Assembly (NCBI GenBank): GCA_038327195.1
Contig: JBBQKU010000013.1
Span: 1-64,000, forward strand
Length of the DNA: 64,000 bases
Direction of reading: 5' to 3'
Source: UBA4416 sp038327195
GTDB lineage: Bacteria; Bacteroidota; Bacteroidia; B-17B0; Aurantibacillaceae
Position numbers and translations under genes: made by a program. Of the stretch, positions 17,450 through 27,209 are shown piece after piece. The number at the start of each line of letters is the position of its first letter. Position 1 is the stretch's first letter. A model generated the notes under the pieces. It was not told the origin of the DNA and ran no database searches. It saw nothing but the letters and a program-made list of their open reading frames with translations.

Positions 17450-18327
17450 TGTTTTTCAGTATAATTATACCAACATTTAATCGTGAAAAATTAATCACGC
17501 GAAGTATTACCAGTATTTTAAACCAAACATTTTCTGATTTCGAAATAATAATAGTTGATGATGGTAGCACTGATAATACAAGAGCAGTAATTGAAAGTCT
17601 CAAGGATGATCGTATCAAATATTTTAGAACTGAAAATTTTGGTGTTGCTCATGCCCGAAACTTTGGTTCTAAGAATGCAATTGGTCAATATGTTGGATTT
17701 TTGGATTCAGATGATGTATTGAGAGAAAACCATTTGCAATGTGCCTATGATTTTATTTTAGAAAAAAATAATCCTGCTGTAATACACCTAAATTTTGATT
17801 GGGGTTTGGCTGACCAATCAAAGTTTAAAGTTAACGCCTTACCTTTAGAACTTCCAATTTCAATTTTTAATAGTTGTTCACTTCATGTAAATTGTGTTTT
17901 TTTGAGGAAAGATATTTCTAATAAATTTTTATTTAATGAGAACCGTGATTTGATGTTTGCGGAGGATTGGGACTTTTTTATTAAACTAGCAGTAGGCAAT
18001 ACCATCCATTTAAGAAATACGAGCACTGCTTATTTGATAGATCATGAAGAGCGGAGTATGCGAAATTTTAATGAGGAAATTTGGGTAAAAAGACGAAATG
18101 CTTTAATTGCTAGTTTGAAAAATGATGAGCTTGTTTCGGATAAATTTTACTCTCATATATATGCTGTTTCGGCACATATGAATTCATTAATAGCAATAAA
18201 TTTGGCAATTAGAAAAGAGAAAATTAAGTCCTTGAAGTATTTAATTTTATCATTAAAAGAAAATAGCAAAGAATTATTTACAAAACGAACTGGCGCAATA
18301 TTAAAGTATTTGTTAATTTATTGGTAA
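17449..18327 (+). CDS. Glycosyltransferase family 2
   Basis: A 292-residue GT-A inverting transferase: FSIIIPTFNREKLITRSI at the N-terminus, VDDGSTDNT near residue 36, and the DXD-equivalent GFLDSDDVL near residue 84. AEDWDFFIKL near 170 supplies the ED catalytic motif. No membrane segments. The start codon overlaps the previous stop. Substrates unknown. Confidence 0.88.
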   Translation: MFFSIIIPTFNREKLITRSITSILNQTFSDFEIIIVDDGSTDNTRAVIESLKDDRIKYFRTENFGVAHARNFGSKNAIGQYVGFLDSDDVLRENHLQCAYDFILEKNNPAVIHLNFDWGLADQSKFKVNALPLELPISIFNSCSLHVNCVFLRKDISNKFLFNENRDLMFAEDWDFFIKLAVGNTIHLRNTSTAYLIDHEERSMRNFNEEIWVKRRNALIASLKNDELVSDKFYSHIYAVSAHMNSLIAINLAIRKEKIKSLKYLILSLKENSKELFTKRTGAILKYLLIYW

Positions 18328-18344
18328 TGATTTTAAGTATTAGT

Positions 18345-19679
18345 TTATCTATTGATTGCCTTATTATTGATATATAATTTTTTTTGCATATCATTTATAA
18401 TAATTAAACTAGCCATGAAAAATGGAATGCATGGGATTTTTAATCTTACTAAGGTTCCAAAGTTTGAGATTGAGACACCAACTGATAGTGCGAAGAATAA
18501 CGAGAAAATAAAAGAAAATAGAACAAGCGGGTGTGAGTTTACTAATTTGAAAAAACCAAAAATCTTCAAACGTATTAATAAAAAAATGCAAAATCCCAGA
18601 ATAACTGTATTTTCTAATGCTGAAAAAAGCATAACCACATTTTTGGCATCAATTAAAGTCGGCCTAAATAAGGCTGCAAAAATTGCTTTATGTGAAACAG
18701 ACAGTAGGCCTAAAATAGTTGGTTCATAATCACCTATATCAAATGTATTGCCACCATAATAACTCTGTTTTAGATCTTGCTGCGCATTCACCGCTGTTCC
18801 TATTACTTTATCAAGAGAATATTGGCCTAGTCTATTTCCTAAATTGTTTATAGCTAAGAAAGTTACAAATGCTCCTATTCCAATAATGATGGGGGCAGCA
18901 AGTAATTTTATTAAACCGTTTTTTATGGAATTTAATCTTAATGCAATTATCCAAACTATGGAACCTGGTAATAATGCAAATAATATATATGGTTTTATTG
19001 ATAAAAGTAAATAGGTGGAAAAAATTATTGTAGCAAAGTATTTAATTTTATAGTTTTTCTTTACTAAAAGATAATAAAAGCCATAAACAAATAAGCATGT
19101 TGCGGAAAAAGTGAGGCTATCTTTTAAAATACCACTTCCCCAAAAAATTACTGAAGGCATAAATAAAATAGGAATAGATAATTGTTTACCTAATCCAGAA
19201 AATTCTTTTATAAAAACCATGTATAAATTCCATACTCCAATATAGCAAGTGGATGCAACTAAAATGGCCGTTGTCATATAGCTTTTGCCTGCTAGTAGTG
19301 AAAATGGCATAAAGCATTTTGACACAAAATAGGCATATTCATCATTTACCCAAAATGTGTATGCGTTTGGTGAATTCATTAAATAAAACTCTGAAACTTT
19401 TGGATTCCCAAAATATAAATACAAAAAATCTGTTGGCTTACTAAATAAGACATTCACTAATGCATTGGCTGTATAATGATAATTAACGGTGTCGCCCCCA
19501 CCATAGTAATAAAAGTATACTAAGCCCAATAAAATTGCCCCAAATATTTTAGCAATTAAGCCTGGCAAAAAATACTTATATGCAGTATGTTCGTGTTGAT
19601 GTTTTACCTTATATTTATATGCTAAAAATAAAATAAGAAGCAAATAGATAGGGGGTAATAGTATATCAAAAATATCCAT
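18345..19679 (-). CDS. Polytopic membrane protein, candidate O-antigen/polysaccharide polymerase (Wzy-like)
   Basis: A 444-residue hydrophobic protein with about ten to eleven membrane segments and a periplasmic loop rich in polar residues (roughly residues 280-330). It lies inside the glycosyltransferase block but on the opposite strand, 17 bp from the end of the GT2 gene and about 30 bp from the next GT4 start. PSVIFWGSGILKDSL near residue 176 and SIKPYILFALLPG near 223 look like conserved family landmarks, but I cannot name the family. Size, topology and position fit Wzy polymerases, which are too divergent to recognise by motif. An unrelated conserved membrane protein is possible. Confidence 0.45.
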   Translation of the reverse strand: MDIFDILLPPIYLLLILFLAYKYKVKHQHEHTAYKYFLPGLIAKIFGAILLGLVYFYYYGGGDTVNYHYTANALVNVLFSKPTDFLYLYFGNPKVSEFYLMNSPNAYTFWVNDEYAYFVSKCFMPFSLLAGKSYMTTAILVASTCYIGVWNLYMVFIKEFSGLGKQLSIPILFMPSVIFWGSGILKDSLTFSATCLFVYGFYYLLVKKNYKIKYFATIIFSTYLLLSIKPYILFALLPGSIVWIIALRLNSIKNGLIKLLAAPIIIGIGAFVTFLAINNLGNRLGQYSLDKVIGTAVNAQQDLKQSYYGGNTFDIGDYEPTILGLLSVSHKAIFAALFRPTLIDAKNVVMLFSALENTVILGFCIFLLIRLKIFGFFKLVNSHPLVLFSFIFSLFFALSVGVSISNFGTLVRLKIPCIPFFMASLIIINDMQKKLYINNKAINR

Positions 19680-19711
19680 ATTTCTTTCATAAATTTAAGC
19701 AATAAATTGTA

Positions 19712-20926
19712 TTGAACAAGCACACATTATATATTACTTTTGATGGACTCAGCGATCCTCTTGGACAGTCACAAATATTGCCTTATTTATGTGGAATTGC
19801 AAATAATGGGTACCATATTACCATATTGTCCTGCGAAAAGGAAGACAGATTAACTAAAGAAAAAGCTGGTATTGAGGAAACAATAAAAGGTTTTTCAATT
19901 ACTTGGAAATATATTTTGTATGATCAAGATGGGGGATTTTTATCGCGATTTTTATATATCAAAAAGCTTTCCGTTCTAGCAAAACAAGTTATTACTTCGA
20001 GTTCTATTTCATTGATTCATTGCCGAAGTTATTTAGCTTCATTATTAGGATTGAAGTTTAAGAATCAGTTTAATATTCCATTTGTATTTGACATGCGTGG
20101 TTTTTGGGCTGATGAACGTATAGATGGTTCCATTTGGAAAAAAAGTAACCTATTGCATGTTCTATTTTATAAATATTTTAAAAGTAAAGAAATCCAGTTT
20201 TTAAAAAATGCTGATGCTATCGTTTCGCTTACTTATTCTGCAATAACAGAGATTGAAAAAAAAAATCCGAATTATTTAATTAAAGAAAGAACTACGGTAA
20301 TACCATGTTGTACAAATGTTCAATTATTTAGCAGAGATAATTTAGTGCCGATTAACGATTTGCAAGGTATAAAAACAACAGATCATTTAATAATTTATAC
20401 TGGTTCTATTGGAACTTGGTATTTTACAAAAGAATTAATTGATTGTGTTTTGATATGGAAAAACCATATTCCTAATATTAAATTACTTATTGTTACAAAA
20501 GATTTAGTTGAACTCGATTTAATTTTGAACACATACTCTAAGGAAGAAAACTCTATTATTAAAAAAGTATCAGCATCTTATAAAGATGTTCCAGCGTATT
20601 TAGCAATGGCAAAAGCGTCTATGTTTTTCATAAAGCCATCCTATTCAAAAATAGCTTCTTCGCCCACAAAAATGGCTGAATGTTGGGCTATGAATTTACC
20701 TATTATTACAAATTCGGGTATTGGAGATAATGATTTGTATTTTAATAAACATAATGGAGGAATATTAATTAACAATTTTACTTCTGAAGAATATGAAAAG
20801 GCTTGTATGAATTATTTATCTCTTTTCAGTGAAAATGTAAATTATCGTGAAATTGCTTTAACTTATTTTGATACTAAAATTGCTATTTCAAAATACACAA
20901 TTATTTATAATTCATTAACTCGATAA
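19712..20926 (+). CDS. Glycosyltransferase family 4, TTG start
   Basis: A 404-residue GT-B protein starting at TTG; the encoded N-terminus HTLYITFDGLSDPLGQSQIL matches the usual beginning of this subfamily, and an in-frame stop lies shortly upstream, so no longer start exists. It has FDMRGFWADERIDG near residue 115, a linker ending VIPCCTNVQLF, and SSPTKMAECWAMNLPII near 310 in place of the canonical EX7E region. Probably adds one sugar of the repeat unit. It is divergent from the polymerase candidate and overlaps the next start by one base. Confidence 0.8.
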   Translation: MNKHTLYITFDGLSDPLGQSQILPYLCGIANNGYHITILSCEKEDRLTKEKAGIEETIKGFSITWKYILYDQDGGFLSRFLYIKKLSVLAKQVITSSSISLIHCRSYLASLLGLKFKNQFNIPFVFDMRGFWADERIDGSIWKKSNLLHVLFYKYFKSKEIQFLKNADAIVSLTYSAITEIEKKNPNYLIKERTTVIPCCTNVQLFSRDNLVPINDLQGIKTTDHLIIYTGSIGTWYFTKELIDCVLIWKNHIPNIKLLIVTKDLVELDLILNTYSKEENSIIKKVSASYKDVPAYLAMAKASMFFIKPSYSKIASSPTKMAECWAMNLPIITNSGIGDNDLYFNKHNGGILINNFTSEEYEKACMNYLSLFSENVNYREIALTYFDTKIAISKYTIIYNSLTR

Positions 20927-21678
20927 TGAATGTTTTATCAATATCTGAAGTTCATTTCCGTAGATTTGTTTTTAAGGCAAAGGATAGTTTTTTAACTAAT
21001 GCATTAAATACAAAGGCAAGCATAAATTATTTTATACAATGCCCTATAAATTTTAGAAACCAATTAACTGAATTTTATACACTTTTAATTGATTTAAAAA
21101 TACCTCTAGACAAGATTTGGGCTAATATTTATCATAGAACCCAAACGGAAATCAATTCGTTTGAAAACAATCAAATTTATGAGTATAAGATTATTAGGCA
21201 AATATCAAGTAAAGAATTAAGTTTATTTATTTCAATGTTTAATCAGTTTGCAAAACGTAAAAATATTCGTTTGGCAGAAGCATTTCGCCTAAAGGCTTAT
21301 AATAAAAATGGTATTTTAGCGATTTCTTACATTAAACAAGATGCAAAGTTTGTTTGTGTAAATATTTATCGATTAACCAAAGAACGAGCTACTAATTTAT
21401 ATTCCTTTCACTTAAAACATGAATTAGAAAATTGCTATAATTCTTCTCATTTTGGAAGAGCGCACCGTTGCTTGCATTGGTTAGATATTAAAGAATTTAA
21501 AAAAATAGGAATTAATTACTATGACTTTTGTGGATGGTATTCGGGTTTTGAGGATAAAGCATTGTTAAATATTAATGCATTTAAAGAGCAATTTACCTCA
21601 TATAAAGTATTAGAGTATAGTGGTGTTATTTATAACAATCCATTTCTAAATTTTTTAAAAAAACTTAGAAATGGATAA
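20926..21678 (+). CDS. FemAB/GNAT-like acyltransferase, function unknown
   Basis: A 250-residue protein without membrane segments. The second half (LAEAFRLKAYNKNGILAISYIKQDAKFV..., then INYYDFCGWYSGF... and INAFKEQFTSYK) follows the pattern of FemAB-type GNAT proteins: a beta-sheet with a substrate-description strand and the ending FKxxF. Such proteins aminoacylate or acylate sugars or lipids in polysaccharide clusters. It is translationally coupled to the glycosyltransferase before it and overlaps the methyltransferase after it by 8 bp. The family call is tentative. Confidence 0.5.
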   Translation: MNVLSISEVHFRRFVFKAKDSFLTNALNTKASINYFIQCPINFRNQLTEFYTLLIDLKIPLDKIWANIYHRTQTEINSFENNQIYEYKIIRQISSKELSLFISMFNQFAKRKNIRLAEAFRLKAYNKNGILAISYIKQDAKFVCVNIYRLTKERATNLYSFHLKHELENCYNSSHFGRAHRCLHWLDIKEFKKIGINYYDFCGWYSGFEDKALLNINAFKEQFTSYKVLEYSGVIYNNPFLNFLKKLRNG

Positions 21679-22432
21679 TAATTTGAAATTATATAATAAT
21701 AAGTCTGTTGTAAATTGGTATTCCAATTTGAATGAGGTAATAGATGTTGAAGATTTTGTTTTCAAAAGTTACGCTTCAATTCTTTCAACTGGTTTTGTTT
21801 TAGATATTGGATTTGGAGGTGGTAGAACAACTAAATATTTAATTAATAAGTGTAAAACCTATGTTGGTATCGATTACTCAAAACAATTTGTAAATGTTGT
21901 AAAAGCTAGTTTTCCTAATGCGGATATCAGGAATTTGGATGCAAGAAACTTGTCAGTTTTTGATTCTAATACCTTTGATTTCGTTAATTTTTCATTTAAT
22001 GGCATCGATTATGTTAATTTGAAAGACCGAGAACAAATTCTTTCAGAAATTAATAGAGTTCTAAAACCAAATGGCGTTTTCTTTTTTTCTACCCATAATA
22101 AAAGTCATAATTCGTTTAATAAGCAGCCTTGGAATGATAGGTCGAATTTATTTTTTACACGAATTAAAGATTTCATTAAAATTTCCCCTTTCTATTTACG
22201 GAAAATGTTAAACAAAAAATCGGAAGTTGATGAAAATGAGTTTTCTATAATTAATGATAGTGCTCACAATTATCGATTAATGACTTTTTATACAAAACCT
22301 GCTTTCCTAATTCAACAATTAGAAAATTATGGGTATTGTAATATTGAATTGTATTCAAAAAAAACTAAAATTCAGAATTTTGAACAATTAGATGATTGGA
22401 TTTTTTGTACATGCAAAAAGTTATCTTCTTAA
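21671..22432 (+). CDS. SAM-dependent methyltransferase, class I
   Basis: A 253-residue Rossmann-fold methyltransferase. Motif I is VLDIGFGGGRTTKYL near residue 47; YVGIDYSKQFV (motif II) and NFSFNGIDYV (motif IV position) follow, then EINRVLKPNGVFFFSTH, usual for Methyltransf_11/25 enzymes. It could methylate a sugar or the glycan terminus, given its place in the cluster, but may act on another small molecule. It overlaps the previous gene by 8 bp. Confidence 0.82.
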   Translation: MDNNLKLYNNKSVVNWYSNLNEVIDVEDFVFKSYASILSTGFVLDIGFGGGRTTKYLINKCKTYVGIDYSKQFVNVVKASFPNADIRNLDARNLSVFDSNTFDFVNFSFNGIDYVNLKDREQILSEINRVLKPNGVFFFSTHNKSHNSFNKQPWNDRSNLFFTRIKDFIKISPFYLRKMLNKKSEVDENEFSIINDSAHNYRLMTFYTKPAFLIQQLENYGYCNIELYSKKTKIQNFEQLDDWIFCTCKKLSS

Positions 22433-22436
22433 TTTT

Positions 22437-23420
22437 TTATGAAAGCCGTTGATTAAAAAAAAACACTTCTTCTGGTGTGTTATGATGTATGTTAAATTGA
22501 GGCAAATCAAATTTATAATCGTTATTATCTTTTAGCTCTTTTAAATCCACAAAATCATTTATTCTCGTAAAACAAAGGTTGTATGTTTTTTTTGCAATAT
22601 TAAAAGCCAAGTCGTTTAGTTTTGTAAATGGGAAAGCGAAAGAAAAAATAGTTGTGTTCAGTTCTTTTTCAATAATATTTTTAGATTCAGTTAATTCATT
22701 TTCAATAAAACCAACACTTGTTTCTTCTTTAAAACTAGGATGTGACAGGCTATGTGAGCCAATCGATACAATTGATTTGTCAAATAATCTTAAATCATCA
22801 AAACTTAATAAATCTTGCTGTATTATTCTATTATCCTGGATAAATTTATCTTGCAATTCATTTATGATCAAGATTCGTTCCTCATGATTCATTTCGCAAA
22901 GTTGAATTGTAATCCCAAGGTTTAATTTAAAAGGATTATTATAGTCAAGTTTGGAAATATCTATTTTTTTGGAAACCAAAAATTCTTCAATTTCTAGTTT
23001 TGAATAATGTTTTACCAAAAACATTATTTTTGACGTCCATATATACCCATTATTTAGAATACTATTTGGTATTACAAACAAAGTAACTGGTATTTGTTGG
23101 CGCACTAATATGGGGTAGGCGTAATCTAAAAAATCTTTGTAACCATCATCAAAGGTAATAAAACAAGCGTTTTTTAATTCTTGTTCGTTTTTAGTCAATA
23201 TATGATTTAAAGGAAATACGGTGTAATGTTTTTTGAGCAAAATTAGGATATCTTCGAATAATTTTGGATTAGTTCCAGGCCAAACCTCATCATATTCTGG
23301 CAATACTTTATGAAATACAAGAATTGGTATTTTGCTTTTTCGTCTATTAAAATTTAATAAAATCCTTCCAATGCCTATATTATAAAGAAAAATAAAACAT
23401 TTATTTCTAATATAATTCAA
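22437..23420 (-). CDS. Polysaccharide deacetylase (NodB domain, CE4)
   Basis: A 327-residue CE4 esterase that removes N- or O-acetyl groups from polysaccharide in a metal-dependent way. TFDDGYKDF near residue 92 gives the catalytic Asp and metal Asp; IGSHSLSHPSF near 219 gives the HxxxH metal ligands; FAFPFTKLND resembles motif 3. A short hydrophobic N-terminus is present (FIFLYNIGIGRILL) but not a classical signal peptide. It converges with the methyltransferase gene, the stops being 4 bp apart. Confidence 0.87.
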   Translation of the reverse strand: MNYIRNKCFIFLYNIGIGRILLNFNRRKSKIPILVFHKVLPEYDEVWPGTNPKLFEDILILLKKHYTVFPLNHILTKNEQELKNACFITFDDGYKDFLDYAYPILVRQQIPVTLFVIPNSILNNGYIWTSKIMFLVKHYSKLEIEEFLVSKKIDISKLDYNNPFKLNLGITIQLCEMNHEERILIINELQDKFIQDNRIIQQDLLSFDDLRLFDKSIVSIGSHSLSHPSFKEETSVGFIENELTESKNIIEKELNTTIFSFAFPFTKLNDLAFNIAKKTYNLCFTRINDFVDLKELKDNNDYKFDLPQFNIHHNTPEEVFFFNQRLS

Positions 23421-23493
23421 TCTAATAAATATAATAGAATATTTTAATTAGAACAAACTTTTATTATATTTAATAGGAATTTAAATATAAAAA

Positions 23494-24522
23494 ATGGAAA
23501 CAATTATCGTTACCGGTGGAGCTGGCTATATAGGATCACATACAATTATCGAATTATTAGAACAAACTAATTATAATATTATTTCAATTGATAATTATTC
23601 TAATTCTAATAAAGAAACATTTGACAGAATTGAGAAAATTACTGGGAAGGCTGTAAAAAACTTAAATGTTGATATTTGCGACTTTGAGTCTTTAGAATTA
23701 GCAATGAGTTCGGTTAATAATGTCATTGGAATTATTCATTTTGCTGCATTTAAAGCTGTTGGGGAATCAGTTACTCACCCTTTAATTTATTATCATAACA
23801 ACTTAAATTCACTGGTTAATATTTTAAAAATTTGCCAAACAAATCAAATTAATAATTTTATTTTTTCATCTTCTTGTTCTGTATACGGCAATGTAACTAG
23901 TCTTCCTGTAACCGAAGATACGCCCTTTAGTATTGCCGAATCCCCTTATGCACATACCAAACAAATTGGAGAAGATATTGTTTCTAATTTCACAAAAAGT
24001 GAAACTAATTTTAATTCAGTATTACTTCGCTATTTTAACCCAGTTGGGGCTCACAAAACTGGTTTAAACGGAGAACTTTCGAAAGATAAGCCTAATAACT
24101 TAGTTCCTTTTATCACCCAATCGGCAATGGGTATTTTGCCACCACTAACTGTATTCGGAGATGATTATGATACACGTGACGGATCTTGCATTCGGGATTA
24201 TATTCATGTGAGTGATATTGCTGATGCGCATGTTAAAGCTTTAAATTATTTAGTAGATAAGAAAAATTTAAAAAAGACTTCAGTCTTTAATTTAGGAACA
24301 GGTAATGGTGTAAGTGTTCTTGAATGCATCCATTCTTTTGAAAAAATTTCAAACAAAAAATTAAATTATAATATTGGGAAACGCCGAGAAGGCGATGTCG
24401 TAAATATTTATGCCAACAACTCCTTCGCTAAAAAAGAATTAAACTGGGTTCCAAAATTTAATTTGGACGATATGATGCTAAGCGCTTGGAATTGGCAATT
24501 ACATTTAAATAGCGTAATTTAA
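23494..24522 (+). CDS. galE: UDP-glucose 4-epimerase
   Basis: Interconverts UDP-glucose and UDP-galactose (or the GlcNAc/GalNAc pair) with a bound NAD. The 342-residue SDR protein has GGAGYIGSH at residues 7-15, the Ser in SSCSVYG near 130, and the catalytic pair Tyr152/Lys156 (YAHTK). Full length. It supplies activated sugar for the surrounding glycosyltransferases. It is divergent from the deacetylase gene and 5 bp upstream of the AAA+ gene, so the latter may be cotranscribed. Confidence 0.93.
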   Translation: METIIVTGGAGYIGSHTIIELLEQTNYNIISIDNYSNSNKETFDRIEKITGKAVKNLNVDICDFESLELAMSSVNNVIGIIHFAAFKAVGESVTHPLIYYHNNLNSLVNILKICQTNQINNFIFSSSCSVYGNVTSLPVTEDTPFSIAESPYAHTKQIGEDIVSNFTKSETNFNSVLLRYFNPVGAHKTGLNGELSKDKPNNLVPFITQSAMGILPPLTVFGDDYDTRDGSCIRDYIHVSDIADAHVKALNYLVDKKNLKKTSVFNLGTGNGVSVLECIHSFEKISNKKLNYNIGKRREGDVVNIYANNSFAKKELNWVPKFNLDDMMLSAWNWQLHLNSVI

Positions 24523-24527
24523 GAATA

Positions 24528-27146
24528 ATGGATAAAAAATTTAAGTTTAAAAGCCTTTCTGTCTATTCATCAGATGAATGGATGGCAAATTCTACAAAAC
24601 GATACCGAACGGTTTTTGAAAAAGCTGAGGCTAATTATATTCGTTTTGAACTAGCTCTATTCAACAAATTGTTTGACGAAGAAGATTGGACTGCGAAAAT
24701 TAGTGTTAGTTGTGAAGAAATAATCTCATCTGGTAATAAACATATTTGCACTCTTGATTCAGAACTGAAAGCTAGTAAAGATGAAAATATATTATATATT
24801 AGAGATGGTTGGGGAGTTCCAACAATTGGCTCATTTTGGACTAAAGGTAAATACCAATGGGTTGCTAAAATAGACGATGTCATTATTGGAACCCAACTTT
24901 TTTTTATAGAGGATATTGGTTTAGTTTCAAAAACCACGAATCCTTATTTTAGTTTAGAGCATGTAAAATTATTTAGTGGAAATATTGACGGATGGAATCA
25001 ACAAAATAGAAAATATTTAAAGGTCTTTAATAAGCTTGCTACTCAATATATTTGGGCCGAAGTAAAAATAAAAGTTTTAACTAGTTTAGATTTTAATTAC
25101 GAGTTGTTTTTAAATTACATTGATGATTCTGGCCAACTCAAAGCACATCAGGTTAAAATTGGAAGTGTAGATAAAGATAAAAAAGATCATACTATAACAA
25201 TTGATTTAGGTTGGGGTAATGAAATACCTGGCTCTTGGAAAGATGATAAGTACGCACTTGAAATTATTTTCATGGATGTTTTAATTGGAGCTGTTACATT
25301 TGAATGTAAAGAAGAAGATATTGAGGGTGAATTAGAGATTATTTCTTCCATTGATCAAACGTTAGCATTAAACTCTGGAAGTTCAAAAGTTATTAATGGA
25401 AATGCGATTGAAGTTCCTGAAAAATCTTTAGAAGAATTATTAAAGGAAGTTGATGATATGATTGGCTTAGAAGGAGTCAAGAAGAGTATTCATGAAAACA
25501 TTACTTATTTGAATTTTACAAAACTTAGAAAAGAGAAAGGTTTTGATGACGGTTCTATAATTTCTTTACATAGCGTGTTTACAGGTAATCCTGGAACAGG
25601 TAAAACTACAATTGTAAAAAAACTTGGGCAGATTTATAAAAAAATGGGATTACTTTCTAAAGGTCATGTTTTTGAAGTTGACCGCTCTGTTCTTGTTGGT
25701 GAATATATTGGACAAACAGCACCAAAAGTAAAAAAAGCAATTGATGATGCTCGAGGAGGAATATTATTTATTGATGAGGCTTATTCACTTGCTCGCTCCG
25801 GTGATGATAGTAAAGATTTTGGTAAGGAAGTTATCGAAATTTTAATTAAAGAAATGAGTGATGGAATAGGTGATATTGCCATTATAGTTGCCGGTTATCC
25901 TAAAGAGATGAATACATTCATTGATAGTAACCCAGGTTTAAAATCCAGATTCTCACAATATTTTCATTTTGAAGATTATATGCCTGATGAATTATTTCAA
26001 ATTGCAATTTATAATGCCACTCGAAAGCAATTATTTATTGATGAAGATGCTACTGAATTTTTAAAAGAACAACTGACGGAAGCTTATCGTAAGCGAGATA
26101 ATAGTTTTGGCAATGCGCGTTTTGTAAATGCTGTAATTGACGAAGCTAAGCAGGATATGGGTTTGAGAATTATGAAATCAGAAAATATGGATTCGCTTTC
26201 AAAAGAAGATTTGTCTACTGTTACATTAGTTGATTTACAAAATGCCTTTCATGTTAATGAGAAGAAAAAATTGAGACTTTCAATAAATGACAAAGAACTA
26301 AGTCTTGCTCTTTCTGAATTAAACGAACTTGTTGGTATGGAAAATATAAAGCAGGATATTAATGAGTTAGTTAAGTTAATTCGTTTTTATAATGAAATTG
26401 GGAAAGATGTCGTTAATAAATTTTCTCTTCATTCTGTTTTTAATGGAAATCCTGGAACTGGCAAAACTACAGTCGCAAGAATTACAGCTAAAATATATAA
26501 GGCTTTAGGTTTGTTGGAAAGAGGGCATGTTATAGAAGTTGATAGAGAAGGGTTAATTGCTGGATACAGTGGACAAACTGCTATTAAAACAAAAGAAAGA
26601 ATTGATGCTGCAATTGGCGGAATTTTATTTATAGATGAGGCTTATGCATTATCTGACGGAAATAGTTTCGGTAAAGAAGCAATTGAAGTGATTTTAAAAC
26701 AGATGGAAGATAAGCGAGGGCAATTTGGAGTTATTGTAGCTGGCTATACTGAAAATATGCATCAGTTTATTGAAATGAATCCAGGATTAAAATCTCGATT
26801 TGATAAAACGTATGTTTTTAAAGATTATGATAAAGATCAATTATTAGTAATTGCTGAAAATTTATTTAAAAAAGAAGGACTTATTCCAAATGTTGAAGCT
26901 CTATCTCACCTTGGAAATTATCTTAATTTTTTAATTGAAAAGAAAGATAAGTTTTTTGGAAATGCACGAACAGTTCGTCAGATAGTAGGTGATTGTGTTA
27001 TGAAGCAAAATTTACGAATGGCATCAATTCCAAAAGAATTAAGGTTACCAAAAGATATTTCAATTTTAACCCTTGATGATGTAAAACATTTAATAATTGA
27101 TGAAAGTACAGCTAAGCAAAACTTAGGATATAGATTTGGATCCTAA
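24528..27146 (+). CDS. Double AAA+ ATPase of the CbbX/SpoVK type with duplicated N-terminal domain
   Basis: An 872-residue protein. Residues about 5-130 and 140-265 are two related beta-rich domains (both have a WG-containing segment, DGWG and DLGWG, and a GT/GA-type strand near the end). They are followed by two CbbX-like AAA+ modules. Each module has Walker A NPGTGKTT (near residues 355 and 640), Walker B GGILFIDEAY and sensor/arginine-finger segments NPGLKSRF. CbbX proteins remodel Rubisco and SpoVK acts in sporulation; neither applies to this organism, so the client is unknown. A terminator follows 10 bp after the stop. It begins 5 bp after galE. Confidence 0.8.
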   Translation: MDKKFKFKSLSVYSSDEWMANSTKRYRTVFEKAEANYIRFELALFNKLFDEEDWTAKISVSCEEIISSGNKHICTLDSELKASKDENILYIRDGWGVPTIGSFWTKGKYQWVAKIDDVIIGTQLFFIEDIGLVSKTTNPYFSLEHVKLFSGNIDGWNQQNRKYLKVFNKLATQYIWAEVKIKVLTSLDFNYELFLNYIDDSGQLKAHQVKIGSVDKDKKDHTITIDLGWGNEIPGSWKDDKYALEIIFMDVLIGAVTFECKEEDIEGELEIISSIDQTLALNSGSSKVINGNAIEVPEKSLEELLKEVDDMIGLEGVKKSIHENITYLNFTKLRKEKGFDDGSIISLHSVFTGNPGTGKTTIVKKLGQIYKKMGLLSKGHVFEVDRSVLVGEYIGQTAPKVKKAIDDARGGILFIDEAYSLARSGDDSKDFGKEVIEILIKEMSDGIGDIAIIVAGYPKEMNTFIDSNPGLKSRFSQYFHFEDYMPDELFQIAIYNATRKQLFIDEDATEFLKEQLTEAYRKRDNSFGNARFVNAVIDEAKQDMGLRIMKSENMDSLSKEDLSTVTLVDLQNAFHVNEKKKLRLSINDKELSLALSELNELVGMENIKQDINELVKLIRFYNEIGKDVVNKFSLHSVFNGNPGTGKTTVARITAKIYKALGLLERGHVIEVDREGLIAGYSGQTAIKTKERIDAAIGGILFIDEAYALSDGNSFGKEAIEVILKQMEDKRGQFGVIVAGYTENMHQFIEMNPGLKSRFDKTYVFKDYDKDQLLVIAENLFKKEGLIPNVEALSHLGNYLNFLIEKKDKFFGNARTVRQIVGDCVMKQNLRMASIPKELRLPKDISILTLDDVKHLIIDESTAKQNLGYRFGS

Positions 27147-27156
27147 GTTTAAAAAT

Positions 27157-27193
27157 AAAAAAACCTGAATATAATTTATATTCAGGTTTTTTT
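27157..27193. terminator. Bidirectional terminator between the AAA+ gene and a lipoprotein gene
   Basis: An 11-bp perfect stem (ACCTGAATATA and its complement) with a 3-nt loop, flanked by an A7 run on the left and a T7 run on the right. It can stop both the rightward AAA+ gene and the leftward lipoprotein gene. Confidence 0.9.
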
Positions 27194-27209
27194 AATATTA
27201 AATTAAAAA

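Noticed and set aside
18352..18729. 125-codon plus-strand open frame inside the polymerase candidate
   Set aside because: It is opposite to a hydrophobic protein with clear membrane helices; the plus product is highly basic and without features.
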